Source: a virus. Taken from it: DNA of 36,572 bases. Position numbers and translations under genes: made by a program. A model generated the notes under the pieces. The model was not told where the DNA came from. It did no database searches and saw nothing but the letters and a program-made list of their open reading frames with translations. Positions 12,001 to 17,466 of this stretch are shown here, one piece after another. Position 1 is the first letter of the stretch. Every line of letters starts with the position of its first letter. The DNA is taken from IMG/VR virus record IMGVR_UViG_3300036671_000064, positions 1 through 36,572 of that record. The stretch is one strand, 5' to 3'.

Positions 12001-13571
12001 ACAATTAATACTCTTGCTCCTTCGAATAAAAATTCTCCGTCAATATTATAACCTGCACTACCTTCTATATTACTAAGAACATCAGTAGTAAATGTATCAA
12101 TGTAGTCGACTGTTGGTTTTGCAATCGAGCCGTGATTGAATAGTTGTAAATTTGATTTAAATTCAATAATTGGTCGTTTAGCTCGGAGAGATTCAGTTGC
12201 AGGGAAATCTTCTCCTCGTTGAGAATACGATTGTTCCAATACACTTCGGTGGAACCAACGATTGTATCGACTCCATGGATTTGAATCAATACTGTTTCTC
12301 TTGATTGTTATATAATCTTTATATGTAGGATATGCTGTTGCATCGTCAAAGGGTTGAGAATCAAACCCACCGTTATCGAACAATACTTCTGGAACATCTG
12401 TTGTCAACACCGGTACTACAAGATCATCAAATTTAGTAAGGGTAATAGTTTCGCCAACACCTTCAACTAACCAAGTATCCTTAGCGTACTTGGAAGGCAA
12501 CACTGCGCCTCTAAATTCAAGTACCATGCCATTTGACAATACTACTCCATTGCTGGAGGTATATGTAGATTTTCCTAAAATTTCTTGGTCAACGTTGATT
12601 GATGTATTGCTTTCAATGTCTGAGATTAACAATCTACCAAACATCTCCGGAGTTATTAAACTCTGATAATACAGAACGGTAGGTGCATCATATGGGACTT
12701 TAAAAGTTAAAGTTCCGTTTTCGGTTCCGTTATTTGTAATTCCATTTGAATATTCTAATGCAGTTTTAGCTGACGCTGGTTCGACATATTCCCAATCTTG
12801 GGTATCAATGGAAATAGAACTACCGTCTAGTGGAGAGATGTCTACTTTGGCTCTCCATAGTTTGTTATCAGATACTGCCAACTCATTAATCCTATAAGAT
12901 TTATATGGTTGATATATCAACGACCCGGTATCAAAATTTGTTCTAATTGAGAATCCCTGCCCAGGAGCGTTGACTTTAAATTTATAAGTCTGACCTCTGT
13001 ACAGGGTAAGTGTTGGGTTATTTGTATATGCGTCAGGAGTAAGTACAAACGAGTTGCCAGTTGTACCCAGTACTACTTTATAAGAGCTGGTAATCTTAGC
13101 AGACTGCCCGGCAATTGCGATACTGCGAGGTCCAGCTGGTTCCCAATAGTATTCTCTATAATTGATAAATGTATCCCAATCAATTGGGGGATTCCATGTA
13201 TAATGCTGCTGACTTGTAATATTGTCATCACGTTCGTCTGTATTTCCAAAAAACTTTAATTGATTCTTAACATCAATATAGTCGTAAAAATTTTCTACAG
13301 TATCATTATTTTTATAAACAACACCGGGTTCTAGTTGATATCTACTTCTTAATGTATTGTCTGCATCTACATAGATATCTGAACCAAAGTAAGTCTTATC
13401 GTACTTCCGACCTGCATATCCAACAACCTTGTCTAGTACACCTGGCTGAACTAGAGGGTCTAGTACCCCGGATAAGAATTTATCATTTGCACTTGTTTGA
13501 AATATGTTTGGCAGAAGCTCAACTGTTCTTCTAATCGGTACACCGCTGTTAGGATAAAATTTATTTGCCAT
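1..13571 (-). CDS. Giant virion structural protein next to gp6 (partial, C-terminus off window)
   Basis: An uninterrupted minus-strand frame begins at ATG 13571, 5 bases after the gp6 stop, and stays open to the window edge (at least 4523 codons). It starts MANKFYPNSGVPIRRT; the first 150 residues (LLPNIFQTSANDKFL, then FINYREYYW) resemble the start of very long structural proteins I recall from aquatic T4-like phages. Further in are six modules of the form W..Y..GD.V...Y.A....DW, six FG-GAP-like blades (about residues 2170-2765), Gly-rich GxGY units (about 3160-3600) and repeated VNGxxLxxxxDY units. In T4 the slot after gp6 holds gp7, about 1032 residues, so this could be a gp7/gp10 replacement or a fibre-like baseplate attachment. 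That role is inferred from position. The identity as a virion protein is well supported; the exact function is not. Confidence 0.85.
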   Translation of the reverse strand, partial: MANKFYPNSGVPIRRTVELLPNIFQTSANDKFLSGVLDPLVQPGVLDKVVGYAGRKYDKTYFGSDIYVDADNTLRSRYQLEPGVVYKNNDTVENFYDYIDVKNQLKFFGNTDERDDNITSQQHYTWNPPIDWDTFINYREYYWEPAGPRSIAIAGQSAKITSSYKVVLGTTGNSFVLTPDAYTNNPTLTLYRGQTYKFKVNAPGQGFSIRTNFDTGSLIYQPYKSYRINELAVSDNKLWRAKVDISPLDGSSISIDTQDWEYVEPASAKTALEYSNGITNNGTENGTLTFKVPYDAPTVLYYQSLITPEMFGRLLISDIESNTSINVDQEILGKSTYTSSNGVVLSNGMVLEFRGAVLPSKYAKDTWLVEGVGETITLTKFDDLVVPVLTTDVPEVLFDNGGFDSQPFDDATAYPTYKDYITIKRNSIDSNPWSRYNRWFHRSVLEQSYSQRGEDFPATESLRAKRPIIEFKSNLQLFNHGSIAKPTVDYIDTFTTDVLSNIEGSAGYNIDGEFLFEGARVLIVADTDILANNKIYEVSFIKFKNTQQLHLKETADSVSTAGECVLVRRGTINSGKMFHFNGTSWTESQAKLSVNQPPLFDAVDANGVSFADATTYPTSTFVGTELLSYKLGNSIVDKELGFSISYLNINNIGDIQFEWLWDTASFNYTVDRLFQTKNLHTGFYKINNIARIEYENGWSELDGEFLQPIIDSQIVKTTTNVLTFNTVRWDNLTEEPIINFYVNGTKYLGSWTRNVDTFTFTTPFVVNDAVSIKLIGNIIPEEGYYEIPVGLEKNPFNNALTLFTLGQAIDHLSTALEFNTEITGIVPGNSNLKDISNYQQHSKRFLKHSGLTPVTIMTLCDKTHNIIKSIQYARKSYTDFKNNFLTRALEIEYNDNVVDFVDNIINSLTKTKNVNSPFAGSDMIGAGAFTSINYIVEDTGINVFALSEKFSLTTLSTRAVYIYVNGKQLLNTRDYTFNSVFGFVQLSIALTEGDVVDIREYISTSTNYIPSTPTSMGLYKKYTPAKFVDDTYSESREVIQGHDGSTNLAYGDFRDDLLLELEYRIYNNIKQEYNEKIFNIDDIISGYTGVGLYKKSQLDAIVNQEFLKWIQNTNINYTLNTYFDSQDSFTYTYSRMSDPTKTASLPGYWRGVYAWFYDTDRPHRCPWEMLGFSQEPTWWQDEYGPAPYTSGNLILWEDLAAGIVRQGDRVGIYDRYKRPTLLKHIPVDNDGKLLSPLDSGLAQDFSLINNRGSFKFGDHSPAEHAWRSSSEWPFAVTLAMCLMKPFEFIADSFDRSKVAVNSLNQTVRSDTNTFIQLTDFVYKDSDASCGLVRYLTDYVKSRGINPTTLWDKIANLDVALSYRMSGFVDQSQQKFLLDSKNPNATSSSSYVPQENFDIIFNVSSPIASVTYSGIILEKTASGWVITGYDDIQPYFNYFQAIANQRDPLISIGGVSENFLDWKEDKLYNNGTLVRNNNTFYRALKTHTSGASFDTAIWQKLPGVPQIGSVEAFRRKTFNTLSVKQLSYGTEFSNIQQVVDFLLGYEAYLKSVGFTFDNYDPENKVSQDWLSAAKEFMFWTKHSWQVGALISISPAAQKVNITIPVGTADNILDGFYNYQVLKGDGKPLAPQFIDVTRNFQNILVTTTNTTDGIFYLKLYYVLKEHVTIFDDRTVFNDIIYDKTTGYRQGRIKLQGFRTTDWDGDYTSPGFLFDNVSIQPWTPYTDYKLGDIVSYRSYNWTSLQNQLGTEVFDNVYWTKLDTTPTKQLVANFDYKINGFADYFEVTSEGLDKSNRDLARHTIGYQTRTYLQNLSSDSVTQFQLYQGFIREKGTANAITKIFGKLSRSGSDSIVLNEEWAFLVGRLGGTDEISEIEIQIEKNKLLLNSQPFLIEATVPNVVTDQNYRITKKDFTISSLPYATDINPVSTDAEPTLTAGYVSTNNYDHRIVTRADLTTLDITTVNENDHIWVTFDKDSWTVLRVNESPVLIVNSVDRLSSTTVQLEMNRPHSLEVNEYVGFRELTNLIGFYQIVSVTNTSITVEVDSAIQDPVIDGSSTINPQVLTECRFSQYDAIDPVTAAVLKNNSKLFVDNNGNDLWEVIEKNNVYSSKLISDYGTTTPLNTGKKVLYDGVNKQVISSIPGSGLVGVYVETDTGLQLKQIVSPPVGSFTASVGSFGDTMALTPDGKFLIVGTPLASGVLSNYRGEWGPDTRYQIDEVVLYEGRLWRAVNANPFDFVLDGSTVSAINTDDWTLATSIPVTSSGSSTGLFNQGMIAIYQYANGRYTNTAAFASPRPTDLEKFGSEITAGFDGTNYYIAVSALGAWNNAGRVYLFKNSGSGWSHMENPHYRGVYDITENYYAGDIVWQTAIDPGTGARGELWQAVVDQFGDGSTLTLDSANWLKVSEVSTNCSLPSNIALEDDNSTLAFGITGILSATQLAEMIKQGDQFGFSMAMSHDASILVIGAPNSDGQYFTNYRGIWRSDVEYAEGEVVKHGNINDTLSYQYYKLGEPVGVDSTYRSFNEDPSNSANWQVVGDSTTSPSGKIFVYKKTSYDLYQLTQMINAGSISTFTDIDSGLVVSTGDQFGFAMDIDASGNNLVVSSPRSDYNYQNQGSVYLLGLDASNTEFRVKQKLESFEKYPSEYFGYGISISPDGAKIAVGARNTYSTAPATFDVLSGTIFDQERTSFYNDQGYTGGVYIFDKKDQVFFLTEKLETALSTNEGFGSSVDCFGSVVIVGSPYHRPLQLHRRGVFVAEGPFIGTVRLFKKDDAVESWTTTSQQRPVVDLRTIKSIQLYDNVNNVKIQDIDYVDPAKGKILNIAEQEIKFKTSYDPAIYTIGTSTSVVDPVVNWLEKNVGELWWNLGTAKWIHAEQGDLSYRLGNWNQLAEGGSVDVYEWVETTLLPSEWAILADTNEGLSIGISGQPLYPNNDTYSIKQLFSNATGEVNQTLYYYWVKSKAVTPTNKSNRNRSASEVANLISAPASTGTAFVALIASDKFVTYNFNSVIGSDTALLNFKYRTDISHATPIHSEYQLLSEGVASSLPTQQLENKWIDSLIGYDVSGNRVPDNNLSAKQKYGISYRPRQSMFVNRTAALKITINKINSVLAQRPFAAGINFANLNLVDTAPAAVLNLYDVVVDTELDLQNVGTVRTKRAILSANLVNGELDTIDIVDSGFGYKVIPPVIISGNGVGATATATLDNQGRIISIAVTARGKKYSTISATVRYFSVLVNSDSTINNFWSVYAWDDIRRVFFRSQSQAFDTTRYWSYIDWWQTGYSKDTRVTRELLSIFDVVLYTILPGDLIRIKDFRDGGWAVFEKKSNTINPLLVANISETFLDQFTQVGRENGTIQLNASLYDTTILGIGFDNTKAFDDTGYDVNNSAELRNIFKAVKEDIFTSNNGDYSVEWNKLFFTSMRYILSEQTYVDWMFKTSFLNATHNVGLLASPPTYRNDNLSNYQDYIDEVKPYRTTVREYVSRYESPETYGSSLADFDLPATYSIADGKVVPVTSDRDELTTYPWKWWADNNGFSITEIDIYNRGENYTTPPTVMITGNGTGATAQAYISNGKVSGITILTAGSGYTTAPTITLVGGNPTGDITAKAVAILGNSVVRTFNLSVKFDRINSEGIYTSFKQSEIFTASGLTSVFELAYAPTRDKTDILITKNSQLVLNSDYTLTFYYSAVDSYSLLRGKIIFNTAPDKGDVISIIYNKNIELLDAVNRIDQNYNPTSGMVGKELNQLMTGIDFGGVQIQGTTFDVTGGWDALPWFTDNWDSVEASSDYYHICDGSISYVTLPYTPAVGQELTIYIKRVGTSSAVRIDSASFNSVDDSSTSVTPNAEMPTFIGDGLTRDVTVGIYVQTNAGDILIFRPIESDGSVTITDDQLLDTKITGGTLSSIDSAYITATGATAEEIAINGGTFISPEQVPAPEENVPGQVLDSVSIKVYNNTVSGSATLQTKISEGNGIDVIYQIGQQVLENNSVIVYVDKIKKVYGTNYTVDLKENTIQFISAPAVGTLVEILSVGIGGLGILDYQEFIADGITNLFLTNANYDYTSSIFVTVNGEYIDTGFKNSTDVVDAVGRTLVQFGFTPQLGSVIKIVCLEAATDVDSSKLSIVNINTQTVYFEGSTRSFEIDNFVNLVRGSARNSMIVEVSGRVLTGSDTIYTEYNGTNNVFTLGVDPVEAPGSILPSNIRVFINNIDATFITDYVFDGPTKILTIYPDKLTVGDIIKIQNDLRAEYSVVDNFLVIRDLVVMTSVDELSNTEVNVTWFSEYPSLDVISDERAGGKVQYQLSRTPISASYVWVYVNGQRLTQDKDYYVSLPRNVVYLNIDTVTTDNIKTITFSNQLFKLPSAYEIHKDMLNVYHFNRFANGEVKLTTNLNYYDTSIAVSDASTLSDPIARRNIPGIIWINSERIEYMNKTGNILSQLRRGTQGSPIGELYPAGTGVVDIGPQDTIPYNETQDRIDFYSDGSTLLIGPLEYVPIVGTRNSTWFRSSIPSTYGPCDQVEVFAGGRRFRKDPIDIWVE
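590..2620 (-). repeat. VNGxxLxxxxDY beta-sandwich-like repeats in the giant protein
   Basis: The distal part encodes several related units of about 40-50 residues with the core V.V.(N/D)G..L....DY......I.F...P..GD.I.I. Readable copies are near 2455-2620 (ITKNSQLVLNSDY), 1530-1650 (VYVDKIKKVYGTNY), 1285-1425 (VTVNGEYIDTG), 890-1010 (VFINNIDATFITDY) and 590-715 (VYVNGQRLTQDKDY). A related unit lies much earlier, near 10580-10705 (IYVNGKQLLNTRDY). They suggest growth by module duplication. Confidence 0.5.
2770..4082 (-). repeat. GxGY...PP Gly-rich beta repeats in the giant protein
   Basis: Two blocks, about 3905-4082 and 2770-2995, encode units of the form I..GxGY..PP.V.I.GNG.GATA.A followed by G.I..I.V...G..Y. 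Examples are SGFGYKVIPPVIISGNG and RGENYTTPPTVMITGNG, with a third half-unit GSGYTTAPTITLVGG. Such units are common in phage tail and fibre proteins and are expected to form beta structure. Between the blocks lies helical sequence with VDWMFKTSFL. Confidence 0.6.
5278..7060 (-). other. FG-GAP-like beta-propeller region inside the giant protein
   Basis: Six successive blade-like units can be read, in protein order: GSFGDTMALTPDGKFLIVG, EKFGSEI...YIAVSALG, DQFGFSMAMSHDASILVIG, DQFGFAMDIDASGNNLVVS, YFGYGISISPDGAKIAVG and NEGFGSSVDCFGSVVIVG. Most are closed by a strand such as RVYLFKN, KIFVYKK, GSVYLL, GGVYIF or GTVRLF. This matches FG-GAP/integrin-alpha type blades. Calcium-loop residues are only partly kept. 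Six blades are visible and a seventh could be degenerate. The fold is an inference from these motifs. Confidence 0.7.
5976..12920 (-). repeat. Six dispersed carbohydrate-binding-like modules (CBM5/12-type pattern)
   Basis: Six segments in the giant protein share an aromatic, a Tyr about six residues on, G[DE].V, then [YW].A and a closing D..W. Approximate positions are 12783-12920 (SYRINELAVSDNKLWRA), 9065-9205 (WKEDKLYNNGTLVRNNNTFY), 8293-8430 (YTDYKLGDIVSYRSYNW), 6805-6976 (YRGEWGPDTRYQIDEVVLY), 6366-6543 (YRGVYDITENYYAGDIVW) and 5976-6160 (YRGIWRSDVEYAEGEVV). The pattern resembles chitin/cellulose-binding CBM5/12 domains. The last three sit inside the propeller region, each preceded by NYRG or HYRG. 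Sugar binding is inferred, not shown. Confidence 0.55.
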
Positions 13572-13576
13572 ATTCT

Positions 13577-16500
13577 TTAAAATGTTGTTGTAACAACGTT
13601 GTTGATATTTGTTCCAATTTCAGATGCTGTGATAGCTGTGACTATTTCAACATCGTTAACTGTTGCTCCGCTAATTAAGATTTCGTCTGCTCGAGATTGA
13701 ATCTCAAATAAGCTACCAAATACTTGTGTAGTTTGTTTAGGTACAATGACAATGTTTGCCAAGTCAGGAGCAACTGTGTTTAAAATATAAGTCGTCATCT
13801 CGCTCATGTAAAATCTATCTCCAAAATCCCAATTGTTTATATCGAAGAAATTATTAATAGCTCCAATGACTCTAACTTTTAGATCATTATCATTGATAGT
13901 TCTATTAGGGTTCTTAACTACTTTAAATGTTGCTTGCAATTTTTCTTCTGCCTTGCTGCCAAATAATATCTTATATTTTACAGGATGATAAATTATCTCA
14001 TCGCTTAACGATTTAATAGCAGATAGATTTGTTCCAAACGAAATTCGCAAACTATTACTATCCGGTGCTACTGGTTCTGTTGCCATTGCTCCCGATAGGT
14101 ACAATCTATAATCATTGTCGTATGACCGTGTTAACATATACAAATCAATTATATTACTCGAACTAGGATCTATTCTACGGCTTTCACTAGCATTATGTAT
14201 ATACTGGAATTTCAAATTGCGTCTACCTATGTTGGCTTTGTAATTTGTATTTAAATCTAAAGTATTAGTGGTTCTATTAACTTGTTTAATTACATCTACT
14301 CCGATATCATAAAAATAAATTAATTGCCCGCTTGGATAAGTTTCTGTATCTGTAAAATCAACAGTTGACTCTTTTTCTCGGATTAGGATTAAGTTATTAG
14401 AATTATCTAATAGTTCGTATACAGTAGACCCGTATTGATCAGTAGTTTTTTGGAAGAAAAGATAATTTAATTCCTGGTCCAATCCCACAATTTGTTCAAA
14501 CGATTCAGGATTATCAATCACCCCATTATTATTTGAATCGTAAAATGCCAATTTAATTTCGCTGGTACTTTCGTATCCATCATCAAATTTAATTGTGTCA
14601 GTTAATGTAAACGGGACATCTTGTTTTAATTCTGTGATAAAATTACTACCGGTGTTTATTCCCAAAACTTTGACTTGGTCTTTAACAACATTTCCTAGTT
14701 TATCGTTATACTGTGCTTCGTTGGTATCTAAGTAAAATCTATTTTGTTTAACACTACCAAACACATACATTAATTTTCGCAATCTAATCACGTATCTGTC
14801 TGCGTCTTTAACAAATGCTACCATCCAAGAAGCATCCACATTAGTGTTTGATGTGTCTCCGGCTTTACCTAGATTAAAATCGCTAGTAAGATCAATACTA
14901 GACGAAGTGACAATTTTCCATGATGATGTTATCATATCGTATCTTAAACCAAAATTTAAATTTTGAAAAGATTGATTTACAATTTCATTTTGCAGGGCTG
15001 TTGGCAGATTGTTCACAAATCGAGGAACTATTCTAGCAGCAATTGCTCCTGTTGGAACTTGATCGCTTAGTGTAATTGGGCCAAGTCCGCTGGTCAATAC
15101 ACCACGGCCGGCATTAGTACCGTCACTGGCAATCTGTACAGCTTCGGTCCACAATCGGTCTGTTTGAGTTGGGTCGTTGACATCGATAGGAACTAGTTTG
15201 CCGTTTTTAAATGCTTGTCCTGCTGGGGGGATAAATTTAATCAATGCTCCTACAAACAGATACTTTAACGAATTCGTTGAGTATGCACTAACTTTTAGTA
15301 ACGAGTTATCAATTACACTTTTAAAATATCCTGTTGGAGTAGAAGTTGTGATCGATTGCCATACTGTATTACTGTCTGTGAATAGTATTTTATCAAAGTT
15401 TGTAAAGTAAAAATTATAAACTTCGGAGCTTGTAAATTCAGCCTCAAGGGTATTGTTAATGAAATTAAGAATATCAATTCGACTGTTAAATTTAAACGAT
15501 AATGTGTTTTCGCTGCCTTCTTTATAAATGTATCCATCATCACAAAAAAGATTAACTGAGCTGTATTTTCCAGATGCATCAATAATATCAAAGTTTCTAG
15601 AAATTCCGCTAGATGTTCGATTAATTGCTTTAATCTTAATAATATTTTGACTGCTAGCCAACGGTGCTAGATTGTAATCTTCCGCGGTAATCATTCTATT
15701 CTGAGTATAATATACCGCAGGAGCATTGGTTCTGATAGCATCAATATCTTCAGATGCAGAAGAGTTTGCTACAGTCGACTGAAGCGCAAGACCAATAGTA
15801 GCAGTATGTGCTACTCCGGCAGAATTAACATAGCTAATTCCAATATTAATTCCTCGCATATCGCCAGGATATATTGTATATGATAAGCCATTGCTTGTTC
15901 TATAGTAAACACGGAACGCACCTTGAGGCAAGTTGCCGTAATTGCCGTCTGCAAATACTAGATCAATTGTGTCGTTTTCTTTTGTATTAATTGCATAGAT
16001 ATCTCTAATATTCTGACTTATGCTATTGTAGGCAATATTATTTCCTACCAACGATGAAACTTTAGACCATTCTGATAGCTGTGCTGCGGTCGATGTTAAT
16101 GAAAATAACCATACATCGTCATTATTAATGTTTGTGGCATCGACTGCAATTTTTTCGTTAGTTGTTGGAACAGGAATACTAAAATCAGCAAGCTCTAATG
16201 TTCCTTGTTTAAACATTAAGAAAAATCCAGTATTGGCACTACCTGGTCCTGCTCCATCATTTTTATAAACAAATCCAAGTTGATTCCCAGGAACAGGCGG
16301 CTCTTCGTAAATGTTTTCGCTATTGGCAAAAGCAGTAGAAACAATTTCAAATGACATGCTTCTCGATGCTACTGTTTTAGAAAATGCATAAAGTGGTACA
16401 TCAGTGCTAGTTGTTCTAAAACGATATTGTTCTGTAGGAATGCCTTGTATTGTTGCTGATCCTTGGCTACGACCAAATTCAGTGTTATCAGACATGGAAG

Positions 16501-16984
16501 AATTCAATACTAGAATAAATTGCTCTAACCAATTGGTATTAGTTGGGTCGTTCCACGAAATATTCTGATTGGCTAAATTCTTTCCATTGCTGTCTACAAG
16601 TGTGTCGGTCGTTGATATTGATGTAAATTTCAACAAGCCGTTAGAAGAAAGATTACGTTTAGCATTATAAGAAAGCATACGGGCAATGCGTAGAACGCTT
16701 TCTTTTGTCTCAGCTAGTTCAATAAAGTTTTCACGACTAGCTAGGTCAATACGGAAGGATAAACTCTGGCCAAGAAATGCGATGGCATCAATGAGAGCCA
16801 TGTATTCACTGCTTTCAATGTAATCATTAAAATCTTCTGGATAATTTTCACGTAGATAAGTGATAATAACACGGCGTAGATTCTCAAAATCGTAACTTTT
16901 GAAGTCCGCATTTTTAAATGTTTGATAAATTCTAGTCCAGTCCTGGTTTAGAATTAAATTATTTTGTCTGCTTGTTGTGGTCAT
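13577..16984 (-). CDS. 6: Baseplate wedge protein gp6
   Basis: A 1135-residue protein matching the gp6 (baseplate J-like) family. gp6 forms the inner ring that joins the wedges of the T4 baseplate. The N-terminal stretch, with YLRENYPEDFNDYIESSEY, ALIDAIAFLGQSLSFRIDLA and LASRENFIELAETKESVLRI, is the hallmark start of this family. The C-terminal region (FGDRFYMSEMTTYILNTVAP) is also baseplate-J-like. At about 1.7 times the T4 length (660 residues) it carries extra middle domains. The ATG at 16984 follows an AGGG Shine-Dalgarno with a 7-base gap, and a GATAAATA late-type promoter lies about 18 bases upstream. gp25 precedes it and the giant structural gene follows 5 bases after the stop. Identity is firm; the role of the extra length is unknown. 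Confidence 0.9.
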   Translation of the reverse strand: MTTTSRQNNLILNQDWTRIYQTFKNADFKSYDFENLRRVIITYLRENYPEDFNDYIESSEYMALIDAIAFLGQSLSFRIDLASRENFIELAETKESVLRIARMLSYNAKRNLSSNGLLKFTSISTTDTLVDSNGKNLANQNISWNDPTNTNWLEQFILVLNSSMSDNTEFGRSQGSATIQGIPTEQYRFRTTSTDVPLYAFSKTVASRSMSFEIVSTAFANSENIYEEPPVPGNQLGFVYKNDGAGPGSANTGFFLMFKQGTLELADFSIPVPTTNEKIAVDATNINNDDVWLFSLTSTAAQLSEWSKVSSLVGNNIAYNSISQNIRDIYAINTKENDTIDLVFADGNYGNLPQGAFRVYYRTSNGLSYTIYPGDMRGINIGISYVNSAGVAHTATIGLALQSTVANSSASEDIDAIRTNAPAVYYTQNRMITAEDYNLAPLASSQNIIKIKAINRTSSGISRNFDIIDASGKYSSVNLFCDDGYIYKEGSENTLSFKFNSRIDILNFINNTLEAEFTSSEVYNFYFTNFDKILFTDSNTVWQSITTSTPTGYFKSVIDNSLLKVSAYSTNSLKYLFVGALIKFIPPAGQAFKNGKLVPIDVNDPTQTDRLWTEAVQIASDGTNAGRGVLTSGLGPITLSDQVPTGAIAARIVPRFVNNLPTALQNEIVNQSFQNLNFGLRYDMITSSWKIVTSSSIDLTSDFNLGKAGDTSNTNVDASWMVAFVKDADRYVIRLRKLMYVFGSVKQNRFYLDTNEAQYNDKLGNVVKDQVKVLGINTGSNFITELKQDVPFTLTDTIKFDDGYESTSEIKLAFYDSNNNGVIDNPESFEQIVGLDQELNYLFFQKTTDQYGSTVYELLDNSNNLILIREKESTVDFTDTETYPSGQLIYFYDIGVDVIKQVNRTTNTLDLNTNYKANIGRRNLKFQYIHNASESRRIDPSSSNIIDLYMLTRSYDNDYRLYLSGAMATEPVAPDSNSLRISFGTNLSAIKSLSDEIIYHPVKYKILFGSKAEEKLQATFKVVKNPNRTINDNDLKVRVIGAINNFFDINNWDFGDRFYMSEMTTYILNTVAPDLANIVIVPKQTTQVFGSLFEIQSRADEILISGATVNDVEIVTAITASEIGTNINNVVTTTF

Positions 16985-17002
16985 GTCCTGTCCCTATACC
17001 AA

Positions 17003-17010
17003 TATTTATC
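17003..17010 (-). promoter_or_regulatory. Late promoter (GATAAATA) for gp6
   Basis: Read on the minus strand this is GATAAATA, one mismatch from the T4 late element TATAAATA. It lies in the short gap between gp25 and gp6. Transcription would start near 16997, leaving a leader of about 12 bases that still holds the AGGG ribosome-binding site. It would boost gp6 and the giant gene independently of the gp48 promoter. Confidence 0.55.
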
Positions 17011-17026
17011 TAACAAAATTAAGTGG

Positions 17027-17464
17027 TCAGATTATGACAGAGTTGGCTTTGTCAAAGTTAAATGTCATGCGCTCGTTAATGTTAAACGGAATATACACTA
17101 TGTCAGCTTGTATTCTAATACCCTGTTCTGTAGTATCTATCTGTATCTCGTTTACTGAAATTCTAGGATCGTAATTGATAATATCCTCAACATCTTTGGC
17201 AATTATTTTCTTTACATCTTCAGTAAATTGTTCAAATAGCATATCCCAAATAACAGTACCAAATTCTGGATTCTCTAATTTTTCACCTTTACGAATATAA
17301 AAATGATTCATTAAATCTTGTTTTACAAGATCAATATCGTATAGTTTATAATTCTTAGCAGATTCAACAGAACTAAATCCTTTGTAGGTAAGGACCCCTG
17401 TGTTACTAATAACTTGTGCAGTAGACGATGCTACAGTTTTTTGATTATAAAGTTTTGTTGCCAT
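17027..17464 (-). CDS. 25: Baseplate wedge protein gp25
   Basis: A 145-residue protein of the gp25/GPW family, a lysozyme-like-fold wedge subunit that with gp6 and gp53 forms the core bundle and starts sheath assembly. Family signals are DIDLVKQDLMNHFYIRKGE, NPEFGTVIWDMLFEQ and INYDPRISVNEIQI. The NPEFG and DPR segments correspond to the conserved core of GPW/gp25 proteins. The length is close to T4 gp25 (132 residues). The start at 17464 comes 2 bases after the gp5 stop, so it is probably translationally coupled. Identity is secure. Confidence 0.92.
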   Translation of the reverse strand: MATKLYNQKTVASSTAQVISNTGVLTYKGFSSVESAKNYKLYDIDLVKQDLMNHFYIRKGEKLENPEFGTVIWDMLFEQFTEDVKKIIAKDVEDIINYDPRISVNEIQIDTTEQGIRIQADIVYIPFNINERMTFNFDKANSVII

Positions 17465-17466
17465 GA

